64,000 nt of DNA. Source: Ischnura elegans (lineage: Eukaryota > Arthropoda > Insecta > Odonata > Coenagrionidae). How positions within the stretch are numbered: the stretch's first letter is position 1; each line of letters begins with the position of its first letter. Made by a program: the position numbers and the translations under genes. The notes under the pieces were generated by a model that saw only the letters and a program-made list of their open reading frames with translations, was not told the origin of the DNA and made no database searches. The stretch covers positions 88,939,851-89,003,850 of the forward strand of contig NC_060256.1 of NCBI RefSeq assembly GCF_921293095.1, written 5' to 3'. Below, piece after piece: positions 47,688-57,865 of this stretch.

Positions 47688-48767
47688 TAGTGAGTTTTGA
47701 GATGGGAATACACGTTATTAACAAAAACTAAGTATGATCATAATTTTTGTGGTTGCACATATGATATGAATCAATTAAAAAATAAGATAAAAATACTATT
47801 TATAGGGAATAAATAATGGTTAAATGCCGTAATGCTTAAAATACCTCTGAGTTTATCTATTCATTTCCGCAATTTCGTTTACAAAGCTAAGGAAACAAAT
47901 AAACGAGTAAAAAAATACAGACCAATACTGTACATAATGTAATGCAGTGTTGCATATGCGATTGATGTTATTTTTTTATGAAAAGGAAGAAAATCTGCAA
48001 CTAACCCCAACACGTATGAATAACTCAGAAAATGAAATGAAATCGAAATGAATAGAGGATTGGTAATTGACCTAGAGAAACGAATGAGAAAATATGCCGT
48101 AAAAGTAGGAAAAAGACCCAAAAAAATCACCCAGGATAAACGTAATTTGCAATAATAAAAAATGTTCCTAGAAAATGAAATTCAAATATAACATAATTAA
48201 CTGAAGCACCGTACTAAGATCATTTTTTTTATAATGTAGTGAGTATGAAACGGGGATAAATATATTTAATAAAAAAGTTAGTCTAATCATAATTTTTGTG
48301 ATAGCACATAAAATATGAATAAATTAAAAATGAAGGTAAAAAAACAAATTTAAAAAAATAATCCATATGTAAGACATGATGATGATATTTACGATAAGAA
48401 TAATGAAAAAGAGGTGAAGGAAATGAAAATAAAAATCTCAACCTGCCAAATTGTTCCAAAAATAGCACCAAAGTAAACAAAAAAACACTAAAAATGAAGG
48501 AACACGTAGAACTAGAAACGGACACTTCCGCAATGGTGTAAGGTCACTCCCGAACTGCGGGAGGGTGAAAAAGTAACGCTTGGCGCGCTCGGAGCACCCT
48601 AGTGACCAGTGGAAAAACGAACTCCCGAGGACATACATTTATGTCATCCGCCTGAGCGGAAAAGCCTTCATGGCATATATACAGGGTGTGTCCTGAAAGT
48701 AGTAGGACTGAGTCGAGAACAAAAAATATAATTCTCATATAGGTACATCGCTTCAAAAATCTTCAAA

Positions 48768-49253
48768 GTAGCCCCCTTGGGCATCGACACAATGCTGCCA
48801 GCGAGTTTTCGACGCAGCATACGCTTCCTGGAAGGCTGACTCCGGGATGTCCTTCACAGCACGCGTCACGGCCTTTTGGAGAGCTTCCACCGACCCGTGG
48901 TGATGCCCTTTCAGGGGGGTCTTGAGCTTGGGGAAGAGAAAGAAGTCCGGGGGGGCGATATTCGGGCTGTAGGGTGGGTTGCCATGCCGTGTTTCGCCAG
49001 GTAGTCAACGACAATGAACACGGTGTGGGCCGTCGCATCGTCATGATGAAGGATCCACGAAGCGGCGATGGCTGGTCGGATGCGGAAGATGCGTTTTCGC
49101 AGTCTTTCCAGTACTTGCACGTAAAAAGCTGCATTAACGGTTTGCCCTGGTGGCACAAACTCACTGTGGATGACACCTTTCGAATCGAAGAAGCACATGA
49201 ACATGGATTTTTGCTTCGATTTGGACATGCGAGCTTTTTTGGGTTTCGGCGAT
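48768..49253 (-). pseudogene. mariner transposase, C-terminal catalytic half (broken)
   Basis: Contains FMCFFDSKGVIHSEFVPPGQ, then ASWILHHDDATAHT with the second catalytic Asp. After a one-base frameshift near 48970 it continues with APPDFFLFPKLKTPLKGH, which carries the third Asp of the D,D34D triad of mariners. It ends with RWQHCVDAQGGYFEDF and a stop. The N-terminal part lies at 56209-56393 beyond the BEL element. Confidence 0.9.
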
Positions 49254-49743
49254 TGTTGCGTATTATTTCTCATAGTTTTCGTTCTTCAGTTATTATCGTC
49301 TGCTGTAGGCTTCCCCGTGTTCCCGAGGAGGGCGCTAATAGTCTCCTGGCGTCTTCCTTCGCGGAGAAGCAATACAGTTCAGTCGTGCAGTTCAGTTGTA
49401 GTCGACGAGCAGTTGACAAATAAGTGGCCCAAGAGGCAGTCTCGCCTTTCTCCCTCCCCAGCGTAGCTGAGTGTTCCGCCGGACTGCATCCTGCCCGCTT
49501 ATCCCTGCACGTTGCTGTTCGCATATCTCCTGCATGTTGCTCGCCCTCTCCTGCATGCTGCTCGCCGGATCAACGCATTCTCACCGCTGCTCCGACTCTC
49601 CGTGACCTGAATTTCCAGGCTTCTCTATTATGTATTTTTTGTGTTAATAGTTCATTATTTGTTTAATAGCTGAACCGAATTAAATGTGGGAATTGTCTCT
49701 CTTCCGCTTTATACAGCCCACTTGATTATTCTTTTACCCCACA
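49254..49743 (+). repeat. BEL/Pao 5' LTR, 490 bp
   Basis: Begins TGTTGCGTATTATTTCTCAT and ends CTTTTACCCCACA. It has one copy of the TCCCTGCACGTTGCTGTTCG unit, where the 3' LTR has three, and an extra 11-bp CAGTTCAGTCG-type duplication near 49380. Confidence 0.93.
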
Positions 49744-50246
49744 TTAGTTTTGGTCCTTCGGGCCGGATCTGTGGCCGGATTGCAGCCGGATTTATTTGCG
49801 TGTTTGATATTTCTTATTTTCTCAAAAATGTTTTGTTCTTAGAGAAAGTGGCACATTGTAACTTGGACCACGTGCTCGTCAATTTGCTTAGACCTATCCT
49901 AGTCAAATGACTTCCGGTTTGAGTTTTGCTTTTGTTATAATTCAACTAATTGATCATTGCTCGCATCATGTTCTTGACGAATTTCCTTGTTTGATGGTAT
50001 TATATTTGGTTACTCATTGTTGTATGAATATTGTTCCTCTCCTTAGTTTTGACCTTCCTTACCCCTCTTCCTACTTGACAAGCGGGACAATCTTCAACGC
50101 TGGAGGTTAATCTACGGGAGATGCTCGACCGCGCTGGAGGACGGACATCGCATTTCATGCATTGGACTTCTTCCATCCAGCAGTTGGATTCGCAATGGTA
50201 GGACGAAATCTTTTCTACGTTCTTTTTGCCGCCCATAATTATCATC

Positions 50247-51690
50247 ATGAATTTTGCTACTTTTGTACGGAAGGTAAATCTCCTAAAACGTAGGTGTGAA
50301 AAGTGTCATGATGCTGTTCGTCAAATTGAAATTACGGTCAACCAGTCTTCACTCACAGACATTTTAATAAGACGCTTAACTGGTTATCATGAAGAAATTG
50401 TGGAAAAGAAACGGGACTTTGAACATATTTTAAATTTGTGTCTTTCCGAAGATCCCTCAGATTACGACGAGGATACTGTTTTAAAACTTCAAGATGAAAT
50501 AAGTGATTTAGTTTGTGAAAGTAGAGCAATCATTTCCTCCTTAATTCCCATGCTGAATGGCAATCCTCAAACTCCCACGGTAGATAACGAGAATGATGCC
50601 GCGCAAAGCGCTACTGCCGTTAGATTGCCCAAGTTGGAATTGCCACGCTTCTCGGGAGACAGCGTAAAATGGATGTCATTTTACAATACGTTTGACACCA
50701 CTATTCACCAGTCTCTCTCACTATCGTATTGAGAAATTTCAATATCTTAACAGCTGCCTTCAAGGAGATGCATTGGAGTTGATTCGTGGTTTGCCACTAT
50801 CGGACTCGAATTACCTTATCGCTTGGGACTTGTTAAGGAAAAGATACCACAATATTAGAAAATTGGTCTCAATGCATATTACTAAGATTATGGAAATTCC
50901 CAATCTCTCTGGAAATTCTTTAGTGTCTCTTAGATCTTTTCTCTCTACCTACCATGAGAATATTCAGGCATTATCCGCACTTGGTCATGACATAACTAAA
51001 GAAAATATTCTGTTGGTGACCATTATGCTCCGAAAACTGGATTTTGGAACTCGCAAAAGACTGGAGGATACTCGGAACGAAAATCATGAATTACCGATAG
51101 CATCGGAATTGATAAAATTTTTGGAAAGGGAGTGTGCTCATTTAGAAGATGCCTCTGTTGACGCACGCGTTAAACCTCTTGCAGTAGGCACTACTCTTAA
51201 GAATATTTCTGCACATCATTCAAAATCAGCATTAATCTCTTTAAATGCTAATGGATGCCCATATTGTAATAATGAAACTCACACAATTTACCAGTGCCCA
51301 GACTTTAAAAGGAAGTCGCCGCAAGAACGTCAATCCATTGCACGTACAAAACGTTGGTGTTTTAATTGTTTGGGAACATCTCACAATAAGCAGTCGTGTA
51401 AATCTACGCAATATTGTAGAATTTGTCAACGCAAACATCATTCATTGTTACATGTTGCTCATCCTGTTCCCTCGATGTCAAGCTTGCAGAAACCCTCTGT
51501 TTCAACTCCAGCATTCGCAGGACTTTCTAGTGATTCTCTCTCTAATGAGCAACCCTCTACATCAGACTTAGCTGCTTTATCATCCACTCAAAACAAAACC
51601 GCAGTGCTGCTAGCAACGACCCTCATCTCTCTCACTAACTCTGATGGAAAGTCTCTAATTGTAAGAGGAGTCTTAGATTCGGCAGCGTAA
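50247..51690 (+). pseudogene. BEL/Pao gag and start of protease, frameshifted
   Basis: The ATG at 50247 opens a coiled-coil-like N-terminus. PKLELPRFSGDSVKWMSFYN is the typical BEL gag motif. A frameshift near 50705 moves the frame, after which IEKFQYLNSCLQGDALELI continues the gag core. Zinc knuckles follow (CPYCNNETHTIYQC; CFNCLGTSHNKQSC; CRICQRKHHSLLH). The protease motif RGVLDSAA is then cut by an in-frame TAA at 51688-51690. Both breaks make the product non-functional as it stands. Confidence 0.9.
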
Positions 51691-52155
51691 TGTACTTTTA
51701 TTACTGAACAGTGCGCTCAACTTATGAACGTGCAACGCATGCGGACTGATCATTCCATCTCAGGAGTTTCTCAATCTCATGTTAAAACAAATGGCATGAC
51801 ATTTTTGAACTTAGCCTCAATTAGTGGCGTACCTCTCGCTCATGGACATCCTGTGATTATTTTGGAAAATATTACGTCTCACCTCCCTCGAGTTGCTATC
51901 TCACCTGAAATAAAAGAGAAAATGAAGTCGTTTGTTCTTGCGGACCCAAGTTTTGATATCCCTGGTCCAATCGACGTGTTGCTTGGAGCGGATTTGTTTC
52001 CATTTGTTTTCTCGGGATTAAAATGTACTCTTGGGAAAAATATGCCGGTGGCCATGGACACTATATTTGGATTCGTACTGATGGGTTCAACTGCAGTTCC
52101 TTCAGTTAATCGAGAAGACGCGAAAAAATGTATTTCCCTCATAACTAATATTTGA
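51691..52155 (+). pseudogene. BEL/Pao protease and linker segment
   Basis: The frame continues after the stop with CTFITEQCAQLM, the usual sequence after the protease Asp motif. It goes on with IPGPIDVLLGADLFPFVFSG and GFVLMGSTA, the conserved region between protease and reverse transcriptase. A TGA at 52153-52155 and a frame change to the next frame follow. Confidence 0.88.
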
Positions 52156-55100
52156 TATTAATTCTGCAATCAAAAAATTTTGGGAGATCGAAGAAACCCC
52201 TTGCCTCATACCTGTGCTAGACAAACAATGTGAGGATCATTTTAAATCAACCCACTTCAGAGACCTAACTGGACGTTATGTAACTCGTCTCCCTTTTAAG
52301 GAAGATCATCAAGCATTGGGTGACTCCTTTAGTAATGCTGAGCGAAGATTTTATGCTTTGGAAAAGAGATTTTCTAAGGATCCGGAATTCAAAAGAATGT
52401 ACGTGGACTTTATGACAGATTACCACTCTTCACGTCACATGGAACTTTGTGAATCACCAATTGAATTCCCTAATTATTATCTACCTCATCATGGCGTTCT
52501 TAAACGCAATGCTATGCCATATAAACTTCGTGTGGTGTTTGATGCTAGTGCCCGAACCTCTTCCAATGTGTCTCTTAATGACGTTTTATTATCTGGTCCA
52601 AAATTGCAAAACAATATTTGCGATCTCATTCTACGATCCAGGCTATATTCTATTGTTTTTAGGTGTGATATTCGCCAGATGTATAGGCAAATTAAAGTGC
52701 ATGCGGATGATCAGCGGTATCAGCTGATACTTTGGCGCTCAGATCCTTCTACTCCGTTACTTGTTTATAAGTTAACTACAGTTACCTACGGGGTAACGAG
52801 TTCTCCTTTTGTTGCTATTAGAACTCTACAGCAACTAGCTGAGGATGAAGGTGTTACTTTTCCTCGCGCCGCAGAAGTTTTGAAATCTCAGACATTTGTA
52901 GATGACATCATCACTGGTGCTGATTGCATTCATGATGCTCTGGTGCTTCAAAATGACTTAAATCGTCTACTTCTCACAGGTGGTTTCGAGCTACGGAAAT
53001 GGTGTAGTAACTCTTCCCAGCTCTTATCCCAAGTTCCAGAGGACCACCGAGAAATTCCTGTCGCCCACAGCATCTCAGGTGAACCACTCTACAGTCTCCT
53101 TGGGCTTCAATGGAATTCTTCTCAAGATTGTTATTCGTACTCTATGAATATTTATGAAGGTCCTCCCACAAAACGATGTGTGCTTTCTACTATTGCCAAA
53201 CTCTATGATCCATGTGGATGGCTATCGCCCATTATTCTTTGGGCAAAATATTTTATCCAGTTATTGTGGACAGTTGGGCTTCAGTGGGATGATTCCCTTC
53301 CTCCGGAAATGTTGCAGAAGTGGAGTATGTTCTTGCGTGAGTTGCCAGAACTGAATAAAATTATAGTGTATCGTCAAATATTTCCTCCTAAACCAATTAG
53401 TGTTGAACTACATGGGTTTTCGGATGCCTCGGAGCACGGATACGCAGCATGCGTGTACGTAAGATCTGCTGACCAAAAAAACGGGATAAAGGTTTCCCTA
53501 TTGATTGCCAAATCAAGAGTTTCTCCCCTCAAGCGGGTTACTTTACCGCGTTTAGAATTGTGTGGAGCGCACATATTAGCTAAACTGCTAAAATACTCTC
53601 ATTCAATTTTATGTTCGCATTACAGCATCGACGTCATCTCTGCATGGTGTGACTCGACGACCGTTTTGGCGTGGCTTCAACGATCTCCTCATCTGCTTAA
53701 AACTTTTGTTGCAAACCGGGTGGCTGACATCCAAGACAAAATACCCCCTGATCACTGGCACCATGTAGTCTCCAGCCAAAATCCTGCGGACTGCGCTTCG
53801 CGGGGTTTGATGCCTTCACAGCTTCAACATCATCCCCTGTGGTGGAAAGGACCGCCATGGCTAAGTTTACCCCACAACCAATGGCCATTCTTAAAACTTC
53901 CGTGTGTAATTGAGGAAGATCTACCTGAATGTAAGTCTTCAGATGCAATGGTTTATTTCTCTGCTGCCCAACCAGAGTGGGATTTACTTACCAAATTTTC
54001 GTCTTGGTCTAAGTTGCAATATGTAGTATCATATGTTTTAAGATTCATCGCGCAATGTCAACGATCTTCAAAGTTCGATGACTTCATTACTAGCAAAGAA
54101 TTAATTAACTCTACCATGATAATATGCAAACTGGTGCAACAAGCTATTTTTCAGCATGAAATAATTGCTCTTAAAAAGGGAAATCGCTGCAGTATCAAAC
54201 TACAACACTTGGCCCCATTTTTGGATGACTACGGACTTCTGCGAGTAGGAGGACGGCTTCGTCATGCATCTATTTCTCAAGAATCCAAGCACCCCATATT
54301 GCTCCCTAAATCCCATCATGTAGTAAATTTAATAATTGACTACTACCATGTCAAATATTTACATGCTGGACCGCAATTATTGCAAACTCTACTAGCGCAA
54401 AAATTTTGGATTTTATCAGCGCGCTCTATTGTACGCTCTAGAATTTACAAATGTATTCGATGTTTCAAATGCAAGCCCAAAAATGTGCCACCCTTAATGG
54501 GAGACCTTCCGAAATTGAGGGTAAATCAAATACAACCCTTTCATGTGTCTGGAATGGATTATGGAGGACCATTTCAGATAAGAATTCATTCCTTGAAACG
54601 CTCTCCAACAGTGAAAGTTTATTTGTGTATTTTTGTTTGTTTTTCTACCAAGGCTGTACATCTGGAAGTAGTGACAGATCTAACCTCCGAAGCTTTTATT
54701 GCAGCCTTGACTCGCTTTATTTCTAGAAGAGGACTTTGCTCCCACCTTTATTCTGATTGTGGAACTAACTTTATTGGAGCCTCTTCTAAATTAAAAAGGA
54801 TATTTCGGACTTTTTTCTCTAATGCAAAAAAGGATATATGTTATTTTGCTGCACAGAATTTCATTAATTTTCATTTCATTCCTCCTGCCGCACCTCATCA
54901 AGGAGGATTATGGGAAGCCGCCATAAGGGGTGCGAAACATCATTTGTCAAGAGTTATTGGAAATCAAATTGTTTCTCTACCAGAATTCATCACGCTTACC
55001 ACTCAAGTAGAGGCCATGCTAAACTATCGCCCTTTAACTCCTCTGTCCTCGGACCCTTCTGAATTTTCTGCACTAACACCTGCTCATTTTCTTATTGGAG

Positions 55101-55453
55101 GACCATTGAAGGCAATACCAGAAGACGATCATGCTGATGTTCCACTCAACCGCCTATCGCGATGGAAGATGGTGCAAGCTTTTGCACAACGCATATGGAA
55201 AAGATGGCACATGGAATATCTTCATACTCTCCAGCAGAGAACAAAGTGGACCTTAACCAAGGATGGACTCAAGGAAGGAGATCTGGTATTGGTGCAGGAG
55301 CCGAATACCCCGCCACTACTTTGGTGTTTAGCACGAATTATTGGAACATCCCCAGGGGAAGATGGAGTGGTACGAGTTGTCCATCTCCACACAGCCAAGG
55401 GAACCCTCACAAGACCCGCTGTCAAAGTATTTCCCTTGCCTCTCGATTCCTAA
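52154..55453 (+). CDS. BEL/Pao reverse transcriptase, RNase H and integrase, long open frame
   Basis: The frame runs uninterrupted from about 52154; DINSAIKKFWEIEE continues the upstream linker after the frameshift. Reverse transcriptase has FRCDIRQMYRQIKVH (first catalytic Asp) and TFVDDIITG, the FVDD form of the YxDD box. RNase H has HGFSDASEHGYAACVYVR and LELCGAHILAKLL. Integrase has a His-His-Cys-Cys region (HAGPQLLQTLL … CIRCFKC), then the three acidic positions in VSGMDYGGPF, YSDCGTNFIGA and HQGGLWEAAIRGAK. All expected catalytic residues are present, so this enzyme block looks intact. It lacks its own proper start because of the upstream breaks. Confidence 0.93.
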   Translation, partial: DINSAIKKFWEIEETPCLIPVLDKQCEDHFKSTHFRDLTGRYVTRLPFKEDHQALGDSFSNAERRFYALEKRFSKDPEFKRMYVDFMTDYHSSRHMELCESPIEFPNYYLPHHGVLKRNAMPYKLRVVFDASARTSSNVSLNDVLLSGPKLQNNICDLILRSRLYSIVFRCDIRQMYRQIKVHADDQRYQLILWRSDPSTPLLVYKLTTVTYGVTSSPFVAIRTLQQLAEDEGVTFPRAAEVLKSQTFVDDIITGADCIHDALVLQNDLNRLLLTGGFELRKWCSNSSQLLSQVPEDHREIPVAHSISGEPLYSLLGLQWNSSQDCYSYSMNIYEGPPTKRCVLSTIAKLYDPCGWLSPIILWAKYFIQLLWTVGLQWDDSLPPEMLQKWSMFLRELPELNKIIVYRQIFPPKPISVELHGFSDASEHGYAACVYVRSADQKNGIKVSLLIAKSRVSPLKRVTLPRLELCGAHILAKLLKYSHSILCSHYSIDVISAWCDSTTVLAWLQRSPHLLKTFVANRVADIQDKIPPDHWHHVVSSQNPADCASRGLMPSQLQHHPLWWKGPPWLSLPHNQWPFLKLPCVIEEDLPECKSSDAMVYFSAAQPEWDLLTKFSSWSKLQYVVSYVLRFIAQCQRSSKFDDFITSKELINSTMIICKLVQQAIFQHEIIALKKGNRCSIKLQHLAPFLDDYGLLRVGGRLRHASISQESKHPILLPKSHHVVNLIIDYYHVKYLHAGPQLLQTLLAQKFWILSARSIVRSRIYKCIRCFKCKPKNVPPLMGDLPKLRVNQIQPFHVSGMDYGGPFQIRIHSLKRSPTVKVYLCIFVCFSTKAVHLEVVTDLTSEAFIAALTRFISRRGLCSHLYSDCGTNFIGASSKLKRIFRTFFSNAKKDICYFAAQNFINFHFIPPAAPHQGGLWEAAIRGAKHHLSRVIGNQIVSLPEFITLTTQVEAMLNYRPLTPLSSDPSEFSALTPAHFLIGGPLKAIPEDDHADVPLNRLSRWKMVQAFAQRIWKRWHMEYLHTLQQRTKWTLTKDGLKEGDLVLVQEPNTPPLLWCLARIIGTSPGEDGVVRVVHLHTAKGTLTRPAVKVFPLPLDS

Positions 55454-55592
55454 ATATTTCCACTCCATAACCATTATTCACTTCCTTCTTTTCCTCCACC
55501 TTACCCTAAAATATGTAAGAACTGTTATTTATTTATATTGTTTTTTTTTTGTATATGTGTATGTTGAACTATTAGTTCAAGGTGGGCGAGGA

Positions 55593-56203
55593 TGTTGCGT
55601 ATTATTTCTCATAGTTTTCGTTCTTCAGTTATTATCGTCTGCTGTAGGCTTCCCCGTGTTCCCGAGGAGGGTGCTAATAGTCTCCTGGCGTCTTCCTTCG
55701 CGGAGAAGCAATGCAGTTCAGTTGTAGTCGACGAGCAGTTGACGAATAAGTGGCCCGAGAGGCAGTCTCGCCTTTCTCCCTCCCCAGCGTAGCTGAGTGT
55801 TCCGCCGGACTGCATGCTGCCCGCTTATCCCTGCACGTTGCTGTTCGCATATCTCCTGCATGCTGCTAGCCTACTCCTGCATGCTGCCCGCTTATCCCTG
55901 TACGTTGCTGTTCGCATATCTCCTGCATGCTGCTAGCCTACTCCTGCATGCTGCCCGCTTATCCCTGCATGTTGCTGTTCGCATATCTCCTGCATGTTGC
56001 TCGCCCTCTCCTGCATGCTGCTCGCCGGATCAACGCATTCTCACCGCTGCTCCGACTCTCCGTGACCTGTATTTCCAGGCTTCTCTATTATGTATTTTTT
56101 GTGTTAATAGTTCATTATTTGTTTAATAGCTGAACCGAATTAAATGTGGGAATTGTCTCTCTTCCGCTTTATACAGTCCACTTGATTATTCTTTTACCCC
56201 ACA
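55593..56203 (+). repeat. BEL/Pao 3' LTR, 611 bp, with an expanded internal tandem repeat
   Basis: Same ends as the 5' LTR. Between about 55817 and 56015 a 66-bp unit (CCGCTTATCCCTG…CTCCTGCATGCTG) occurs three times rather than once, which accounts for the length difference together with an 11-bp indel. Confidence 0.93.
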
Positions 56204-56208
56204 GCGAT

Positions 56209-56393
56209 GTTGCTGTGTGCCATTCTGGACTTTGCTGCTTCGTTTCTGGGTCGTAGTCAAACGTTGAGCGGTTGATCTGCTCATGGCACTATTCCCGTAA
56301 GCTGCCTTGATGAGTTCATGGGTCTCCTTGCCACTTTTCTCGAGTTTAATGCAGAATTTCACTGCGTAACGCTGCTCCACTAAATGTTCCATG
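56209..56393 (-). pseudogene. mariner transposase, N-terminal piece
   Basis: Starts MEHLVEQRYAVKFCIKLEKS and continues KETHELIKAAYGNSAMSRST, the first helix-turn-helix of mariner transposases. It then runs into sequence lacking the second helix-turn-helix and linker, consistent with an internal deletion, and stops at the BEL 3' LTR boundary. Confidence 0.87.
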
Positions 56394-56753
56394 ACACACC
56401 GTGACGAGGTCACTTGACAGAGGTCTGGAAGAAATACGATTCACACTCCGCAAGAGCTCAGAGCCGACTAACGCGCATTCGCAGCGCTTTGTTAGAGTCC
56501 CTTCCACCACTTACAACCCAGAAAACTCCCGTTCGACCGTCCGCGTGTGCGGGAAAAAATCAGTCCTACAGCTTTCAGAACACACCCTGTATATGTCATC
56601 CGCTCTGAAAGTGTTAACCAGTCATTTCATTCAAACCACATAATAGCAATAGAACAATAGTAAAGGTACTGCACACTTTCATTAAATAACATGGCCGGGT
56701 ATGCTTAAATTCAATTAAAGAGACTTATTTCCTTGAGAAACAAAATGGTATTA

Positions 56754-57865
56754 CAGCAGACTCCCAATTATCCGGGTACGGCTTATCTGTGAATGATTTT
56801 CACTCTCTTTCAATGTTTTCCGCGATCTTTATAAATAATACAATCGGATGCAAAATCACCATAATTACTATATTTTAATGCTAGGCCACACCGAGCTTAT
56901 CATTTCCATTAGAATGCCCCTCGTAGAACGGAATGATTTTATTTACTTGCTGACAAGGAATGTTTCAAGTTTACTTGGACGTCTGCTCAAGCATTGAAAA
57001 AGACGATAAACACCTGGAAAAAAACTCTTGATTAATTCAAGTGATTCTTCAACAGTTAACCATTGTAAGTCAAAAGAAATGTATCTACGATCTTTAAATG
57101 TATCCTTCAATAGCAAATGCACATTTATTGCCGTGGTCTCGCATGCGAATGAATACAGCCCAAGAGGACTGGAAATTTCATCGCACTCATGCATGCTAAC
57201 GCCGTGACTAATCAAGGTCTAAATGGAGAGGAAGGGATTTGTAGGAATGAAGGCAGCGGAGGAAGTGGTGGCAGAGACGAAGGAAATAGAGATTGCATGA
57301 GTCATAACCAGGCAAACATTGGCGTGGACACTAGAACCGCTGCTATATGACGGCACGATCGCACGCTAGCTGCATTTACGGGAGCTCCATGTTCCTGTTT
57401 TCCAAGCCTTCCAGTGCATGACCACACTCCTTGATCACGGATCCATTTCCTGTTGCAACCCAGGCAACTTGTGCAAGACGCGAGTGTGTGGCATGGTGCC
57501 TGACAGTGTAGTTTCTGGTGTCACGCAGTGGTTTTGAAGCATTTGCGCAAACCACTTTTCTGTATCCGTGATCACACAGCCAAGGATGAGAGGTTTTCGA
57601 AACCAGGTCTTACATGGAGCAGTAGGAATATGAGTACAATCACATGCTATTGCTGCTAAAAAGATTGCGGTAAGGCAAAGAAAGCTCTCAATGTGTCCAG
57701 GGAGCACTAAAAAATAACAGAATTAAGTGCATAAATAATAATACATTGTTTGAATTACGTAAATTATGAACATTATAAGAAATTAATGCATTTGAATTAT
57801 CCATGTTTTCTGATTATTCGTGCCACCTCTCCCCATCATTAGTCTGGATAATCGAGAGTGTGCTG
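56754..57865. mobile_element. Tigger/pogo-type non-autonomous DNA transposon (copy 3 of 3)
   Basis: It starts CAGCAGACTCCCAATTATCC after TA and ends GATAATCGAGAGTGTGCTG, followed by CA rather than TA. Length 1112 bp; the interior is similar to 5000-6155 in parts (GGTCTAAATGGAGAGGAAGG-like and CCACCTCTCCCCATCA-like blocks). No transposase. Confidence 0.82.

Larger units (their letters stand above)
44345..48360. repeat. Diverged tandem duplication split by a pogo element
   Basis: Unit A is 44345-44640 plus 47688-47870, and unit B is about 47920-48360. Shared strings include GAGAAAATATGCCGTAAAA, GTAATTTGCAATAAT, GTAGTGAGT and ATCATAATTTTTGTG. Unit A is interrupted by the pogo element and unit B is not. 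The unit lies inside the piggyBac-like element. Confidence 0.75.
49254..56203 (+). mobile_element. BEL/Pao LTR retrotransposon, 6.95 kb
   Basis: LTRs lie at 49254-49743 and 55593-56203, both starting TGTTGCG and ending CCCACA. The 5-bp target duplication GCGAT is perfect (49249-49253 and 56204-56208). A primer-binding-site candidate TGGTCCTTCGGGCCGG starts at 49751, seven bases after the LTR. A purine-rich tract (AAGGTGGGCGAGGA) abuts the 3' LTR. Gag and pol occupy 50247-55453 with three breaks. No envelope-like frame is seen. The high LTR similarity (about eight substitutions outside the repeat-number difference) points to a fairly recent insertion. Confidence 0.95.
48682..56589 (-). mobile_element. 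mariner element, internally deleted and split by a BEL/Pao insertion
   Basis: The left end CAGGGTGTGTCCTGAAAGTA and the right end (other strand) CAGGGTGTGTTCTGAAAGCT are terminal inverted repeats, with TA on both sides (48680-48681 and 56590-56591). Excluding the BEL insertion and one copy of its target duplication, the element is about 950 bp against about 1.3 kb for full mariners. Part of the transposase middle is therefore missing independently of the insertion. Confidence 0.9.
43373..56617 (-). mobile_element. piggyBac-like element, internally deleted, hosting nested insertions
   Basis: The left end is TTAA (43373-43376) then CACATTCAATGCGGATGA. The right end, read on the other strand, is TTAA (56617-56614) then CACTTTCAGAGCGGATGA. 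The two ends match at most of 18 positions and both sit on TTAA. Sub-terminal GACATACATGTATG (43530s) and GACATACATTTATG (48620s) also correspond. A transposase remnant with the piggyBac cysteine-rich end lies near the left end on the minus strand. Removing the pogo and mariner insertions leaves about 2.3 kb, close to normal piggyBac size. Confidence 0.7.

Noticed and set aside
48763-49176. 137-codon minus-strand frame overlapping the mariner transposase
   Set aside because: Only its last part coincides with the transposase frame after the frameshift; the start is out of frame and not a separate gene.
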